A program made the translations under genes and the position numbers. Of a DNA stretch of 64,000 nucleotides, positions 16,959 to 26,049 are shown piece after piece. The first letter of the stretch is position 1. The number at the start of each line of letters is the position of its first letter. The stretch lies in contig NC_022438.1 in NCBI RefSeq assembly GCF_000470775.1, forward strand, positions 62,001 through 126,000, read 5' to 3'. This DNA comes from Leifsonia xyli subsp. cynodontis DSM 46306. GTDB lineage: Bacteria; Actinomycetota; Actinomycetes; Actinomycetales; Microbacteriaceae. A model generated the notes under the pieces. It worked only from the letters and a program-made list of their open reading frames with translations. It was not told the DNA's origin and searched no databases.

Positions 16959-18845
16959 GTGGCTCTCTCGGCGAATAGGACGAGGATGCTCGGCATCCTC
17001 TCGCGGCGTGCTGCCTGGGTGACCGCCGCCGAACTGGCCCGGGACCTCAGCGTCACCACCCGCAGCGTCCGCAGCTACGCTGCCGCGCTCGGCGAGCTGA
17101 TCGAGTCCGGGCCGGCCGGTTACCGCGTGCGTCCGGACGTCTACGCCGCCTACCTCGCTGACACGTCCTCCCCGGATGTCGCGGCCGGCTCTCCGCAGGA
17201 GCGTCTTGTGTTCCTGGTCCGCCGGCTGCTGGACGCGCCGGAGGGGGTCGATGTCTATGAGACGGCGGAGAGTCTGTTCGTCTCCGACTCGACCATCGAG
17301 TCCGACCTCACGCGCATCCGGGGGCTGCTCGCCGGCACCGAGCTGGCACTGGAACGTCAGGGCGCCGTCGTCCGCCTGACCGGATCGGAGATCGAGAGGC
17401 GCAAGCTCATCAGCCGCCTGTTCCGGGACGAGATGACGCAGAGCGTCGTGGATGTCGCCCGGATACAGGAGGTCTTCTCCTCCCGCGGGCTCGCCGAGTT
17501 CAAGGACGATCTGGTCGAGATGCTGGACGGGCGGGGCTTCTTCGTCAACGAGTACGGCATCAACGATGTGCTCCTGCACATGGCCGTCGCCCTCGACCGC
17601 GTCGCCAAAGACCGGGTCCTCCCCGCCACCGCCGACCCCGAGGTGAGCGATGCGATCCGTGTACTCGCCGTGGACCTGGGGGAGCTCGTGCTGCACCACT
17701 TCGGCGCGCAGCTCGATCCGGTCGAGCTGCGCTCCCTCGCCATCCTGCTCCGCACCCGGGTCATCGCTCCGGGCGCGCGCGACACCGTCGCGGAGTTCGT
17801 GAGCGACGAGGATCTCGTCGCCGTCCGCCGCATCGTGGCGAGCGCCTCTGCCGAGTACCTGGTGGACCTGCGCGACGAGAGCTTCATCGGGCGCCTGACG
17901 CTGCACCTTCAGAACCTCGTCGCCCGCGCTCACGAGAAGAGCTACTCGCGCAATCCGCTCACCCGCTCCATCAAGAGCGCGTATCCGATGATCTACGAAC
18001 TGGCCGTCTATATCGCGAGCCGGGTGCAGGCGGCGGAGGGCATCGCGGTCAACGATGACGAGATCGCGTACATCGCCATGCACGTCGGCGCGTATCTGGA
18101 GCAGCAGTCGCGACGGCGGGATGCCGTGACCTGCGCTGTCGTCTGCCCCAACTACTACGACATGCACATCCTGCTCCGCGAGCGTCTGGAGAGGGCGCTC
18201 GGCGACGAACTAGACATCACAAACGTTATTACATCTGCGGACGCGGACTGGAACGCGATCGAGGAGGACCTCGTCCTCACCACGATCGACCCCCGTGGCC
18301 GCCGGGAGAACGCGGTGATCGTGCAGCCGTTCCTCACTGAGGCGGACATCGGGCGTATCCGGCACTCGGTCGCCCGCATCCGCCGCGCACGCATCAAAAG
18401 CGAACTGCTCGAGTACTTCGACGAGAGCCTCTTCCTCCGCGACTTCCACGCTCGCGACCCGCTCACGATGATCCGCGCCCTCGGCGACCGGATGATCGCC
18501 GCCGGTGCCATCGACAGCGCCTACGTCGAACAGTCGGTGGAGCGGGAGCAGATGTCCTCGACGGCCTTCACCGACACGCTCGCCGTCCCGCACGCCATGA
18601 CGATGACCGCCAAGCGCACGGCCATCGCGATCGTCGTCAACGACACAGCGATGGACTGGGGGGACGCCCGGGTCAACGTCATCGCCTTCATCGCCTTCTC
18701 GGAGGGTGGACGTGCGGCCTTCCAGACGGTCTTCGACCAGTTCGTCGAGGTGTTCTCCGACCGGGAGGCGGTGCGGGGGCTGATCCGCCGTGCGGACACT
18801 TTCACCGCGTTCATCGACGAACTCGTGCGGATCATCGACGCCTAG
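16959..18845 (+). CDS. mtlR: MtlR-like PRD transcriptional activator
   Basis: The protein (about 628 residues from GTG 16959) has the MtlR/LicR domain order. An N-terminal HTH (LAGSRR-like region with AAELARDLSVTTRSVRSYA) and a second HTH (YETAESLFVSDSTIESDL) come first. Two PTS-regulation domains follow with conserved His in VNEYGINDVLLHMAVALDRV and DDEIAYIAMHVGAYLEQ, then a IIB-like part with TCAVVCPNYY. A C-terminal EIIA-like domain ends it, with TDTLAVPHAMTM as the phospho-His site. Start 16959 is chosen for the AAAGG upstream; a TTG at 16932 is the alternative. It should activate the mannitol operon according to PTS phosphorylation state. Confidence 0.85.
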   Translation: MALSANRTRMLGILSRRAAWVTAAELARDLSVTTRSVRSYAAALGELIESGPAGYRVRPDVYAAYLADTSSPDVAAGSPQERLVFLVRRLLDAPEGVDVYETAESLFVSDSTIESDLTRIRGLLAGTELALERQGAVVRLTGSEIERRKLISRLFRDEMTQSVVDVARIQEVFSSRGLAEFKDDLVEMLDGRGFFVNEYGINDVLLHMAVALDRVAKDRVLPATADPEVSDAIRVLAVDLGELVLHHFGAQLDPVELRSLAILLRTRVIAPGARDTVAEFVSDEDLVAVRRIVASASAEYLVDLRDESFIGRLTLHLQNLVARAHEKSYSRNPLTRSIKSAYPMIYELAVYIASRVQAAEGIAVNDDEIAYIAMHVGAYLEQQSRRRDAVTCAVVCPNYYDMHILLRERLERALGDELDITNVITSADADWNAIEEDLVLTTIDPRGRRENAVIVQPFLTEADIGRIRHSVARIRRARIKSELLEYFDESLFLRDFHARDPLTMIRALGDRMIAAGAIDSAYVEQSVEREQMSSTAFTDTLAVPHAMTMTAKRTAIAIVVNDTAMDWGDARVNVIAFIAFSEGGRAAFQTVFDQFVEVFSDREAVRGLIRRADTFTAFIDELVRIIDA

Positions 18846-18921
18846 GGTGGTGCTCCGGCCTCCCCGTGCATCACCCTGACGTCGCCGGGGACGGAGGAGT
18901 TCTCGCCGACATCCTCGCGAA

Positions 18922-19089
18922 TCTCCTCCCTTTCCCGGCATCCAGCCTCTCACCCTCGCGAATCTCCTCCGTTTCCATCGTCTTTCGTTGCCGGTCGAAA
19001 ACGGAGGAGATCGCGGCCGTTAGCGCGGTGAAAGCAGGAAACGGAGGAGAAAGGCCGGCATTGACGGCCAATTCTCCTCCATTTCCGAC
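18922..19089. repeat. GGAGGA-family inverted-repeat cluster, copy 2
   Basis: Two inward TCTCCTCC boxes (18922-18939 and 18963-18980) are followed by GTCGAAAACGGAGGAGA at 18994-19010, another GGAAACGGAGGAGAAA near 19038-19053, and TCTCCTCCATTTCCGAC at 19073-19089. The outer pair 18994/19073 is complementary at 15 of 17 positions. The array separates the convergent mtlR and lipoprotein genes. Confidence 0.78.
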
Positions 19090-19138
19090 GGGACAGGTCG
19101 GTGCGGGCGGGGCGGAGGACGGGTGGAACGCTCGGCGG

Positions 19139-19383
19139 TCAGTTCGCTGTCACGAGATAGGTCAACGACACCCCGGGGGTGCCGATCGCGACGGTGTGCT
19201 TTCCGTTGCTGTAGACAGCCCGGGTGTCCGTCGCGCCTGCCTGGACGGTGTAGCCGGCCTTGGCGAGCGCGGCGCCGGCGTCGGCGAAACCGGTCTTCCC
19301 TGGGCAGCACACCTAGAGCAGCCGGCGAGCGGGGCGATCGTGAGGGCGGGGACGAGCAAGGTGCGATTATGGCGGGTGTGCAT
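19139..19383 (-). pseudogene. Small lipoprotein gene interrupted by an IS481 end
   Basis: ATG 19383 begins a lipoprotein signal peptide, MHTRHNRTLLVPALTIAPLAGCS, with the lipobox LAGC. At 19316 the reading enters 20 bases of IS481 terminal repeat. After it the sequence resumes with TGFADAGAALAKAGYTVQAG and a C-terminal VSLTYLVTAN-stop at 19139, a small secreted-domain style. The signal peptide and the mature part are not in one frame across the insert, and an unknown length of gene may have been lost there. I do not recognise the mature domain. Confidence 0.68.
19297..19316. repeat. Solo end of the IS481 element
   Basis: TCCTGGGCAGCACACCTAG-type sequence: 19298-19316 reads CCCTGGGCAGCACACCTAG. 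With the preceding T it matches the complement of the IS481 left end (703-722) at 19 of 20 bases, including the outer CCTAG target. No second end is near, so the rest of the element was removed or only an end was captured. Confidence 0.78.
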
Positions 19384-19436
19384 ATGACTTCCTAGTGTCT
19401 GTGGTGCGGTTTTGCAACACTCCAGCCTAAGCGGAC

Positions 19437-19530
19437 GTTGGAAATGGAGGAGAAAAGAGACGACATGCCCCTTAGCGGCAGGAAAAGGAGGAGAACATAG
19501 TCTTGTTCTGCAGATTCTCCTCCGTTTTCA
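19437..19530. repeat. GGAGGA-family inverted-repeat cluster, copy 3
   Basis: GTTGGAAATGGAGGAGA at 19437-19453 and GGCAGGAAAAGGAGGAGA at 19478-19495 face TCTCCTCCGTTTTCA at 19516-19530. Both first copies can pair with the last. The cluster lies between the 3' end of the phosphatase gene and the 5' end of the lipoprotein gene, both on the minus strand. It is therefore the one copy not at a convergent junction. Confidence 0.72.
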
Positions 19531-19555
19531 GTGCTCCTCTCGGGAGAACCTCTGC

Positions 19556-20259
19556 TCAGCCCAGAAGCAGCGCGGAGAGCTGATCGGTCGAGTGTACGAC
19601 CGCGATCGCCCCGGCTGCCTCGGCCGGGGAGCCGTAGCCCCACTCGACCAGGATCGTGGGCAGGCCGTGCGCGGCAGCGCCCTCGACGTCGTAGAGGCGG
19701 TCGCCGACCATGACGGCGTGGCCGACGCCGACGTCGGCCGCGGTGAGGCGGCGCAAGGCCTCGGCGACGACATCCGCCTTGGCGCTGCGGCTCTCGTCGT
19801 CGGTCGCTCCGGCGATGACCTCGAAATACTGAGCGAGTCCGAAGTGCTCCAGGATGCGCACCGCCTGTGTCTCGGGTTTGCTGGTCGCGACCGCGAGCGG
19901 GACGCCCGCGGCGCTCAGGCGCTGGAGGAGGCCGCGGACGCCGGGGAAGACCGCGCTGTCGAGGGCGCCGTGCTCGGCGTAGTGTACGCGGTAGGCGCTG
20001 AGCGCTTCGCGGGCCCCGGCTTCGGTCAGGCCGGCCATGCTCTGCAGGGAGTCGAGGAGCGGAGGCCCGACATACTCGACGAGCTGGGCCGGCGTCGGGA
20101 CGGGGAGGCCGCGATGGCCTCGAACGTGTGCGCCAGCGAGGAGGTGATGCCCGCGGCGGAGTCCGTGAGGGTGCCGTCGAGGTCGAAGAGGACGCAGGTC
20201 CACGTGCGTGTGACGGTGGGTGCGCTGGCCGGTTGGGTCGTGCTGTTCGGGTCAGCCAT
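19556..20259 (-). pseudogene. HAD-family phosphatase (phosphoglycolate-phosphatase-like), frameshifted
   Basis: ATG 20259 leads to VLFDLDGTLTDSAAGI, the HAD motif I with both Asp, then FEAIAA. The frame breaks near 20108-20114, consistent with one lost base. The continuation LPVPTPAQLVEYVGPP keeps motif II (VATSKPETQAV) and motif III/IV (HAVMVGDRLYDVEGA). Length, cap insertion and motifs match the Gph/PpaX group, which dephosphorylate phosphoglycolate or pyrophosphate; the exact substrate is not readable. The part from 20203 on is open but lacks the nucleophile Asp, so any product is probably inactive. Confidence 0.8.
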
Positions 20260-20297
20260 GGCGATCCTAAGGATATGTGAGGTGTATGAATGATTTC

Positions 20298-20720
20298 TCA
20301 GCGCTCGCTGAGAGCAGCCTCGATATGTGAGCGGGCGACCACCAGTGCGTGCGGGGTGCCGGGATCGAACTGCACGGCGACGAAATCGGCTGAAGCGATG
20401 TGTCCGAGCGCCTCCGGGCCGGGGACGATGATGGCCTGCACGCGCGTCCCGCCGCCCGCCGCGCTGCCGCCGACGGCCGCGCGCAGCGCTCTCATCGAGG
20501 TGAAGAGTGGGAGCACGGCCTCGCCGGTCGTGGAGCCGATGATGCGCAGCCGCACTTCTCCCGGGTCGGAGCCGGTGACATCCACCACCAGACCGCCCTT
20601 CTTCGCGGCGGTGAGCAGCTCAGCCAGGTTCTCCAGCGTGGGCTCGGCGGCGATGACGGCCAGCGCCTTGCGCACCGGCACGTTCTCGTAGCTCTGGGGG
20701 AACCGGCCCCGGGCGCCCAT
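20298..20720 (-). CDS. SseB-like domain protein
   Basis: The 140-residue product resembles the N-terminal domain of SseB: NLAELLTAAKKGGLVVDV, then EAVLPLFTSMRALRAAVGG, and HIASADFVAVQFDPGTPHAL. In enterobacteria SseB is an enhanced-serine-sensitivity protein; the biochemical role in actinobacteria is unknown. No signal peptide or membrane helix. Its ATG (20718-20720) overlaps the stop of nucS by one base (ATGA), so the two are one transcript. The stop lies in a dyad CTCAGCG-CT-CGCTGAG (20297-20312) that may end the transcript. Confidence 0.7.
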   Translation of the reverse strand: MGARGRFPQSYENVPVRKALAVIAAEPTLENLAELLTAAKKGGLVVDVTGSDPGEVRLRIIGSTTGEAVLPLFTSMRALRAAVGGSAAGGGTRVQAIIVPGPEALGHIASADFVAVQFDPGTPHALVVARSHIEAALSER

Positions 20721-21415
20721 CAGAACAGCCTGCTGTCGCTGTCGTCGAGCCCGCGCATCGCGTCATAGTCCAGCACGAGACAGCGGATGCCGCGGTCCTC
20801 GGCGAGCGTGCGGGCCTGCGGCTTGATCTCCTGGGCGGCGAAGACCCCGGCCACCGGGGCGAGCAACGGGTCCCGGTTCATGAGTTCCAGGTAGCGGGTC
20901 AGCTGTTCGACGCCGTCGATGTCGCCCCGTCGCTTCAGCTCCACAGCGACTGACGCGCCCGCGGCGTCCCGGGCCAGGATGTCGACCGGCCCGATCGCGG
21001 TCATGTACTCGCGGCGCACCAGCACATGCCCGTCGCCGAGGAGGTGGATCTGCTCGGCGAGCAGCTTCTGCAAGTGCGCCTCGACGCCGTCCTTCTGCAG
21101 GCCCGGGTCGATCCCGAGGTCGTGCGCGGAGTCGTGCAGCACCTCGTGGATCGAGACGACGAGCATGTCCGCGGTCTTCGCCTGGCTGACGCGCCAGAGC
21201 TGCGTGACACCGGCCTCGCGCTGCGCGTCGTCCGGTTCGTCGATCGCGAGCGTGCAGGGCGGGCTCATCCAGTTCAGCGGTTTGTAAGAGCCGCCGTCGG
21301 AGTGGACGAGCAGGCTGCCGTCGGCCTTGAGCATCAGCAGCCGCTTGGCGAGCGGCAGGTGGGCGCTCAGACGGCCCGCGTAGTCGACGGAGCAGTTGGC
21401 AATCACGAGGCGCAC
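20720..21415 (-). CDS. nucS: Mismatch-specific endonuclease NucS (EndoMS)
   Basis: The 231-residue protein is a full NucS. An N-terminal beta domain ([20 protein letters not shown]) is followed by a RecB-like nuclease domain with [18 protein letters not shown] and [18 protein letters not shown], giving the catalytic Asp, Glu and Lys. The end DSRLF resembles the beta-clamp contact at the C-terminus of actinobacterial NucS. It cleaves both strands at G-T and similar mismatches, the non-canonical repair that replaces MutS/MutL in many actinobacteria. The gene is intact, which matters in a region with so many indels, since NucS is not thought to correct small insertions or deletions. Confidence 0.92.
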   Translation of the reverse strand: MRLVIANCSVDYAGRLSAHLPLAKRLLMLKADGSLLVHSDGGSYKPLNWMSPPCTLAIDEPDDAQREAGVTQLWRVSQAKTADMLVVSIHEVLHDSAHDLGIDPGLQKDGVEAHLQKLLAEQIHLLGDGHVLVRREYMTAIGPVDILARDAAGASVAVELKRRGDIDGVEQLTRYLELMNRDPLLAPVAGVFAAQEIKPQARTLAEDRGIRCLVLDYDAMRGLDDSDSRLF

Positions 21416-21447
21416 CGGACAAGTTTAGGGTGCGCCAGGATGGGGGC

Positions 21448-22356
21448 ATGGTCCATCAGCTCCTCATCGGCACGTACACCGGGTCTCTTCCGCACGTCGA
21501 CGAGCACGCGGAGGGGCTTCTCACTGCGACTTTCGACGGGACCGCGGTCTCGCCGGCCGGTGTCGCCGCCCTCCTCGAGAACCCGTCGTGGATCGCGGTC
21601 GGACCGGGGACGGGCACCGTCTATGCGGTCGAGGAGACCGGCCCGGACGGTTCGGTCACCGCTTTCTCCCGCGAGGGCGGCGGCGCTCTCCTCCCCATCG
21701 GGCGCGAGTGCGCGGGCGGCTCCTCGCCCGCGCACCTCGCCGTGCATCCCTCCGGACGCTTCCTCTTGGTCGGCGCTTACGGCAGCGGAACCGTCTCGGT
21801 GTGGTCGCTGGACGCCGAGGGGGTGCCGCTGGAGCGCACCGCGTTCGTCCAGCACGAGGGCTCCGGCCCCGACCCGGAGCGGCAGGAGGGTCCGCATATC
21901 CACCAGCTGAGCGTCGACCCGGTCAGCGGTGACCTCGTCGTGGTCGACCTCGGGCTGGGCGAGGTGCGCTGGTACGCCTTCTCCGAGGAAGGCCGTCTTA
22001 CGCTCCGTCCCGACGCTACGGTCGCGACGGGCCGGGCCGGACCGCGCCACCTGGCCTTCCACCCGGACGGCGGGCACGCTTTCCTGGTCAATGAGCTTGA
22101 CAGCACGGTCGCCGTGCTGCGACGCGGGGCGGATGGACGCTTCCGCGCTGCGAGCGCGGCGTCCACCCGCGCGCCCGGGGCGGACGGGCCGAACTTCCCG
22201 GCCGCCGTTCGCGTCACCGGCGACGGCCGGACGGTCTTGGTCAGCAATCGGGGCGATGACACGATCGCCGTGTTCGCCTTCGATCCGGAGACGCGCGCGC
22301 TCACCTGGCTGAGCGAGAACGCGGTGCCGACGCCGGTGTGCGTGGTCGTGCTCTGA
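21448..22356 (+). CDS. Beta-propeller lactonase (YbhE/6-phosphogluconolactonase type), possibly one blade short
   Basis: Blade repeats such as HLAVHPSGRFLLVGAYGSG, HLAFHPDGGHAFLVNELDS and VRVTGDGRTVLVSNRGDD mark the seven-bladed lactonase family that hydrolyses 6-phosphogluconolactone; HQLSVDPVSGDL adds another repeat. ATG 21448 has AGGATGGGGGC upstream. At 302 residues it is about 40 shorter than usual. After DPETRALTWLSE the family normally has one more PRD-L...VAN blade, yet here the next residues are already the terminal AVPTPVCVVVL. An in-frame deletion of one blade is likely, so activity is doubtful although no stop or frameshift is seen. Confidence 0.78.
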   Translation: MVHQLLIGTYTGSLPHVDEHAEGLLTATFDGTAVSPAGVAALLENPSWIAVGPGTGTVYAVEETGPDGSVTAFSREGGGALLPIGRECAGGSSPAHLAVHPSGRFLLVGAYGSGTVSVWSLDAEGVPLERTAFVQHEGSGPDPERQEGPHIHQLSVDPVSGDLVVVDLGLGEVRWYAFSEEGRLTLRPDATVATGRAGPRHLAFHPDGGHAFLVNELDSTVAVLRRGADGRFRAASAASTRAPGADGPNFPAAVRVTGDGRTVLVSNRGDDTIAVFAFDPETRALTWLSENAVPTPVCVVVL

Positions 22357-22398
22357 GGCCGTCCGGCTGGGTCGCTGCCAGCGCTTCGTCGGGCGCGC

Positions 22399-23029
22399 TC
22401 AGAGGCCATCGACGCTCGTGCGGCCTCGCATCGCAGCTCGATCGTGCTCCTTCGCGTCGAAGTAGCGATCCGGTCCGACGGCAAACGGTTCTGCGTCGAT
22501 CCAGAGCGCGTCACCGTCGACACGGAGCAGTCCGACATACAGGACACGGTCGGCCTCGGAGGCCCAGATCGTGATCAGTCTCGTGTTCCCACCGTCTTTC
22601 TGGACCGCCGCCAGCCCGGCGACGATCGCGGTGCTGGCGACCCTGCCCCGCTGCATCGCCGCGAGCAGATCGCCGATGGGCGAAGCCGGGACCGAAACTG
22701 TGGATCACCGGGTTCGTGAGCACCCCACCGCCCGCGATCCTCCAGCGACGAGAACCGATGAAGATCATCGCGACGCACACAACGAAGATCGCCGGGGGCA
22801 TCGCGAAGGCGCCGGCGATCGCGAGAGCGGCTTTCACGCGTCCGCCCAGGGTGTCCACGACGGCCGCCGGGTTGAGAAAGATGGCGAGGGCCAGCGCTGC
22901 CATCAGCACGGCGATGATCATCCACGTCGTCGTCTTACGCGGGGAGCGTTCCGGTGTGAACAGGTCGGGACGTGTCGCGAACCAAGCGGAGAGACTCCTC
23001 GACCGAGTCCTCAACGGTATGAAACTCAT
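22399..23029 (-). pseudogene. Small membrane protein, frameshifted
   Basis: ATG 23029 opens a protein with two hydrophobic segments (WMIIAVLMAALALAIFL near residue 36 and a second ending FVVCVAMIFIGSRRW). The frame is lost near 22690-22705. The other frame continues PIGDLLAAMQRGRVASTAIVAG and ends at 22399 with a soluble part, TIWASEADRVLYVGLLRVDG. No family is recognised. Base composition is lower in GC than in the lactonase gene next door, suggesting acquired DNA. It is divergent from the lipoprotein gene at 23137. Confidence 0.6.
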
Positions 23030-23084
23030 ATTTCAATTCTATCCGGGGATCAAAACATCGTGCGAACGGCCATGTTCTATACTG

Positions 23085-23136
23085 TATAATACCTATTAAA
23101 TTCTGTGCATCAGTTCACAATGGAGAGAATTCCAAT
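23085..23136 (+). promoter_or_regulatory. Promoter -10 box and ribosome site for the lipoprotein gene
   Basis: TATAAT at 23085-23090 is a perfect -10 hexamer in an AT-rich stretch. The matching -35 position (about 23062-23067, GCGAAC) is weak. GGAGAG ends nine bases before ATG 23137 and is a good ribosome site. Confidence 0.55.
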
Positions 23137-23633
23137 ATGCCGAAGAAGCCTCTTTTCCTCGCCGCTCTCGTTCCGGCGGCCCTCCTCGCTGGCTGTTCCG
23201 CCAGCCATCCGGGAGTCGAGCCCTCCGCGTTCGCGTCTGTCGCATGCACGACCTGGCTGGACAAGGGCTCGGCGGAAACGCTTTCGGACTCGTCGACGAT
23301 CAACGGTTTGAGCGGCACGGCGCATCCCACAACATATCCGTGATGAACCGATCCTCAGCAAGCGTCGACACTCGACCAGCATCCCCGCTAACCAGCCACA
23401 ACAACCACCGCCACGCCGACTACTGAAACCACCTCTAATTCCGCAGCGAATCGGCGGAGACTAGCGGGGACGAGGAACTGGCTCGGCAGGGAGCCGAGAA
23501 GCTCTTCCTCGGGATCGACGACACCGCAGGCGAGGTCGAGGACCCGTTCATCCCCATCCGCGACCAGCAGGTCGTCAAAGCCATGCTGTCAGACGATGTC
23601 TGCTCCACCTTCCTCGACAAACGGAACTGGTAG
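23137..23633 (+). pseudogene. Decayed lipoprotein gene
   Basis: ATG 23137 starts MPKKPLFLAALVPAALLAGC, a lipoprotein signal with lipobox LAGC, followed by about 45 residues (CTTWLDKGSAETLSDSST) up to TGA TGA at 23341. The same frame goes on with a Thr-rich linker (PATTTTATPTTETTSNSA) to about 23450. Another frame then gives EELARQGAEKLFLGIDD and QQVVKAMLSDDVCSTFLDK to TAG 23631. The parts fit one secreted lipoprotein damaged by nonsense and frameshift changes. Its 3' end overlaps the convergent transporter gene by 45 bases. No family is assigned; a 68-residue truncated lipoprotein could still be made. Confidence 0.55.
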
Positions 23634-24868
23634 CGCGACCTCTGCCACCGCTGCCCGTCGCTCTCGCACGGACGCTGCGGCGAGGAACGAGGCGATGAGC
23701 AGGGCAACGATGAGGAGCAGCGCCCCCAGGATGCCGAACTCTTTGCCCAGGAAGCCGATCAGCGGCGGGCCGACGAGGAAGGCGCAGTAGCCGATCGTCG
23801 CCACCGCGGAGACACGCGCAGCGGTGTCGCTGACTCCGTCCGCTGCCGCCGACATCCCGAGCGGGAAGCCGAGCGAGACGCCGAGGCCCCAGAGGACCGT
23901 GCCGGCGACGACGATCCACATCGGTCCGCCGAGGATGAACAGGAGCAGGCCGGCCACGCCCATCGCGGTGGTGACGCGGATGGTGGCGACGCGGCCGATG
24001 CGGTCCACGATCGGTCCCCCGGCCACGCGGCCGGCGGTCATGGCGGCGACGAACACCGCGAAGACGACCGCGCCGGCCGAGTTGGTCTGGCCGTGGCCGT
24101 CCACGATCGCGAGGGCGACCCAGTCGTTCGCCGATCCCTCGCCGAACGCCATCCCGAGCATGACGACACCGATCAGGACCAGGCGCCCATCGGCCCAGAC
24201 CGACAGCGCTGCGCGCAGGCGAAGGCGAGGCGCTCCTTCGGGCCTGTCTCCTCGCCGAGGGCGTCCTCGCGCGGGATGAAGCGGATCGCGATCGCAGCGA
24301 CCGCCACCAGGACGACGGCGATGAACGAGAGGTGCCAGGCGACGGCGATGTCCAGGGCTGCGGCTGCCGCTCCGAGGCCCGCGCCGATCACGGTGCCCAG
24401 GCTGAAGAAGGCGTGCATGAGCGGCAGGAGCGTTTTGCCGGTCTCGCGTTCGACGGCGGTGCCCTCGACGTTCATCATGACGTCGACCATCCCGTTGCCG
24501 AAGCCCAGCAGGATGAGCCCCGCCGCCACAGCCGGGACGGAGTGGGAGACGGTCGCGCCGGCGCCGACGAGCGCGGTTCCGACGGCCGCGATGACCAGGC
24601 TGACGGCCATCCCCTTGTGCGGCCCGAAGCGGACGAGGACGGGCGAGGAGAGGGTGAGGCCGACGATCGCGCCCACGGACATCCCCAGAATGAGGAGGCC
24701 GACGGCGGAGGGGTCCCGTCCGAGTCCGAGCTCATCGCGGACGCCCGGGATGCGGGCCACCCAGGAGGCGAGCGAGAGGCCGCTGAGGACGAAGATCGCG
24801 AAGACGGTGTTGCGCCAGGCGCGCAGCTCATGGCGGCTGCGGGAGGCGGTCGGGGGTGGCTGTGACAT
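23589..24868 (-). pseudogene. MFS transporter, frameshifted
   Basis: ATG 24868 begins a twelve-helix major-facilitator protein: WRNTVFAIFVLSGLSLASWV, GFGNGMVDVMMNVEG and LPLMHAFFSLGTVIGAGL are in the first half, typical of the YbjJ/fucose-permease-like group. The frame breaks near 24190-24215 (after KERLAFACA). The second half, starting VVMLGMAFGEGSANDWVAL, is open to 23589 and includes GGPIVDRIGRVATIRV. It is divergent from the LacI gene at 24966 with a perfect palindrome in between, so it was probably repressed by that regulator. Both members of the pair are broken. Confidence 0.83.
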
Positions 24869-24922
24869 CGGCTGTCCTGATGAGGGGCGGCTGCGGTGGG
24901 TTCCGGAACGGGGCTTCGTTCG

Positions 24923-24951
24923 TCGAATCGTTTCGACTCGAAACGATTCGA
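24923..24951. promoter_or_regulatory. 29-base perfect palindrome between MFS and LacI genes
   Basis: TCGAATCGTTTCGA, a single C at 24937, and TCGAAACGATTCGA form a perfect dyad with 14-base arms. It sits 55 bases upstream of the transporter start and ends 14 bases before the regulator start. LacI-family repressors bind such dyads with CG near the centre, so it is the likely operator for both genes. Confidence 0.72.
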
Positions 24952-24965
24952 CTAAGCTAGCACAG

Positions 24966-26044
24966 GTGAACGACCACAGCACGGCCTCCGACGGCCCGAA
25001 ACCGACGCTGGCCTCGGTCGCGCGCCTGGCCGGTGTGTCCACGTCGACAGCCTCGCTCGCCTTCTCCGGAACCGGCCCGGTCTCCGGCGCCACGCGCAAG
25101 CGCGTTCTCGCCGCGGCCGAGCGCCTGGGCTATCCCGGTCCGGACCCGCGCGCCCGTTCCCTGCGCCGCGGCCGATCCGGAATCGTCGGCGTCGTGATGG
25201 AGGAGCGGGTGCGCGACGCCTTCCGCGACCCCATCAAGATCGCCCTGCTCGACGGCATCACCGAGGAGATCGCCGCGATCGACGCCGGCCTCCTCATCCT
25301 GACCGACGCCGGGGAGGCTGCCCAGCGCATCGAGGACGCGCCGATGGACGCCGTCGTGCTGATCGGGTGCAGTCCGCTTCTCGACGAGTCGGTCGCCACC
25401 CTCCGCCGGCGCGGCATCCCGCTCGTCGCGATCGAAGGAGACCCGGCCGCCGATATCCTCACGATCGGCCAGGACAACCGGGAGGCGACCCGTGTCGCCG
25501 CGCAGCACCTGTACAATCTCGGCCATCGCGAGGTCGCCGTCGTCGCCCTCTCGCTCAGCCGCGACCGCTCGCGGGGTCCGCTGACCCGGCGACGGTGGTC
25601 TCCGCCACGTCGGCCACGGCGGCCGAACGGCTGGCCGGAGTCCGCGATGTCTTCGCCGCAGCCGGCGGGTGGATGACGCGAGGTTCGTTCGTGGAGGAGG
25701 GCCGGATCGCCGGACAGGCGCTGCTGGGCGACTCCGCCGCCCGGCCGCCCGCGATCATCGCGCAGAGCGACCTGCTCGCGGCCGGTGTCATCCGGGCTGC
25801 GGAGGAACAGGGGCTCGGCGTTCCGGCGGACCTCAGTGTCGTCGGGTTCGACGGTGCGCGCGTCGACGGGCTCTGGCCGTACGATCTGACCACGCTCGTG
25901 CAACCCGCCGTCGACAAGGGCCGCGTGGCCGGGCGCGCGATCGTGGACATGCTGAAGGGCGAGACCGCGCATCCCGCGTCGTTCGCGAGCGTGTTCCACC
26001 GGGGAAACACCACCGCCGCCCCGTCAGCGGCCATCGTAGGGTGA
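24966..26044 (+). pseudogene. LacI-family transcriptional regulator, frameshifted
   Basis: GTG 24966 leads into a LacI helix-turn-helix, PTLASVARLAGVSTSTASLA, then the hinge and a periplasmic-binding-like domain (GIVGVVMEERVRDAFRDP). After SLSRDRSRGPL, near 25578-25586, one base is missing. The other frame resumes with DPATVVSATSATAAERLAG and keeps the family ending DLSVVGFDGARVDGLWP and TTLVQPAVDKGRVAG. The first 205 residues, with the DNA-binding domain, could still be made, but the C-terminal half is out of frame. It sits six bases before the M20 hydrolase gene. Confidence 0.82.
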
Positions 26045-26049
26045 GCCCT

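Noticed and set aside
15657..18167. An 836-residue minus-strand frame over the acyltransferase and mtlR genes
   Set aside because: Low-complexity Arg/Glu/Asp-rich shadow frame; the plus strand carries two well-supported genes.
19400..19425. TTGCAACACTCC resembling the inner IS30 terminal repeat
   Set aside because: Only about nine bases match and no partner end or target is nearby; likely chance.
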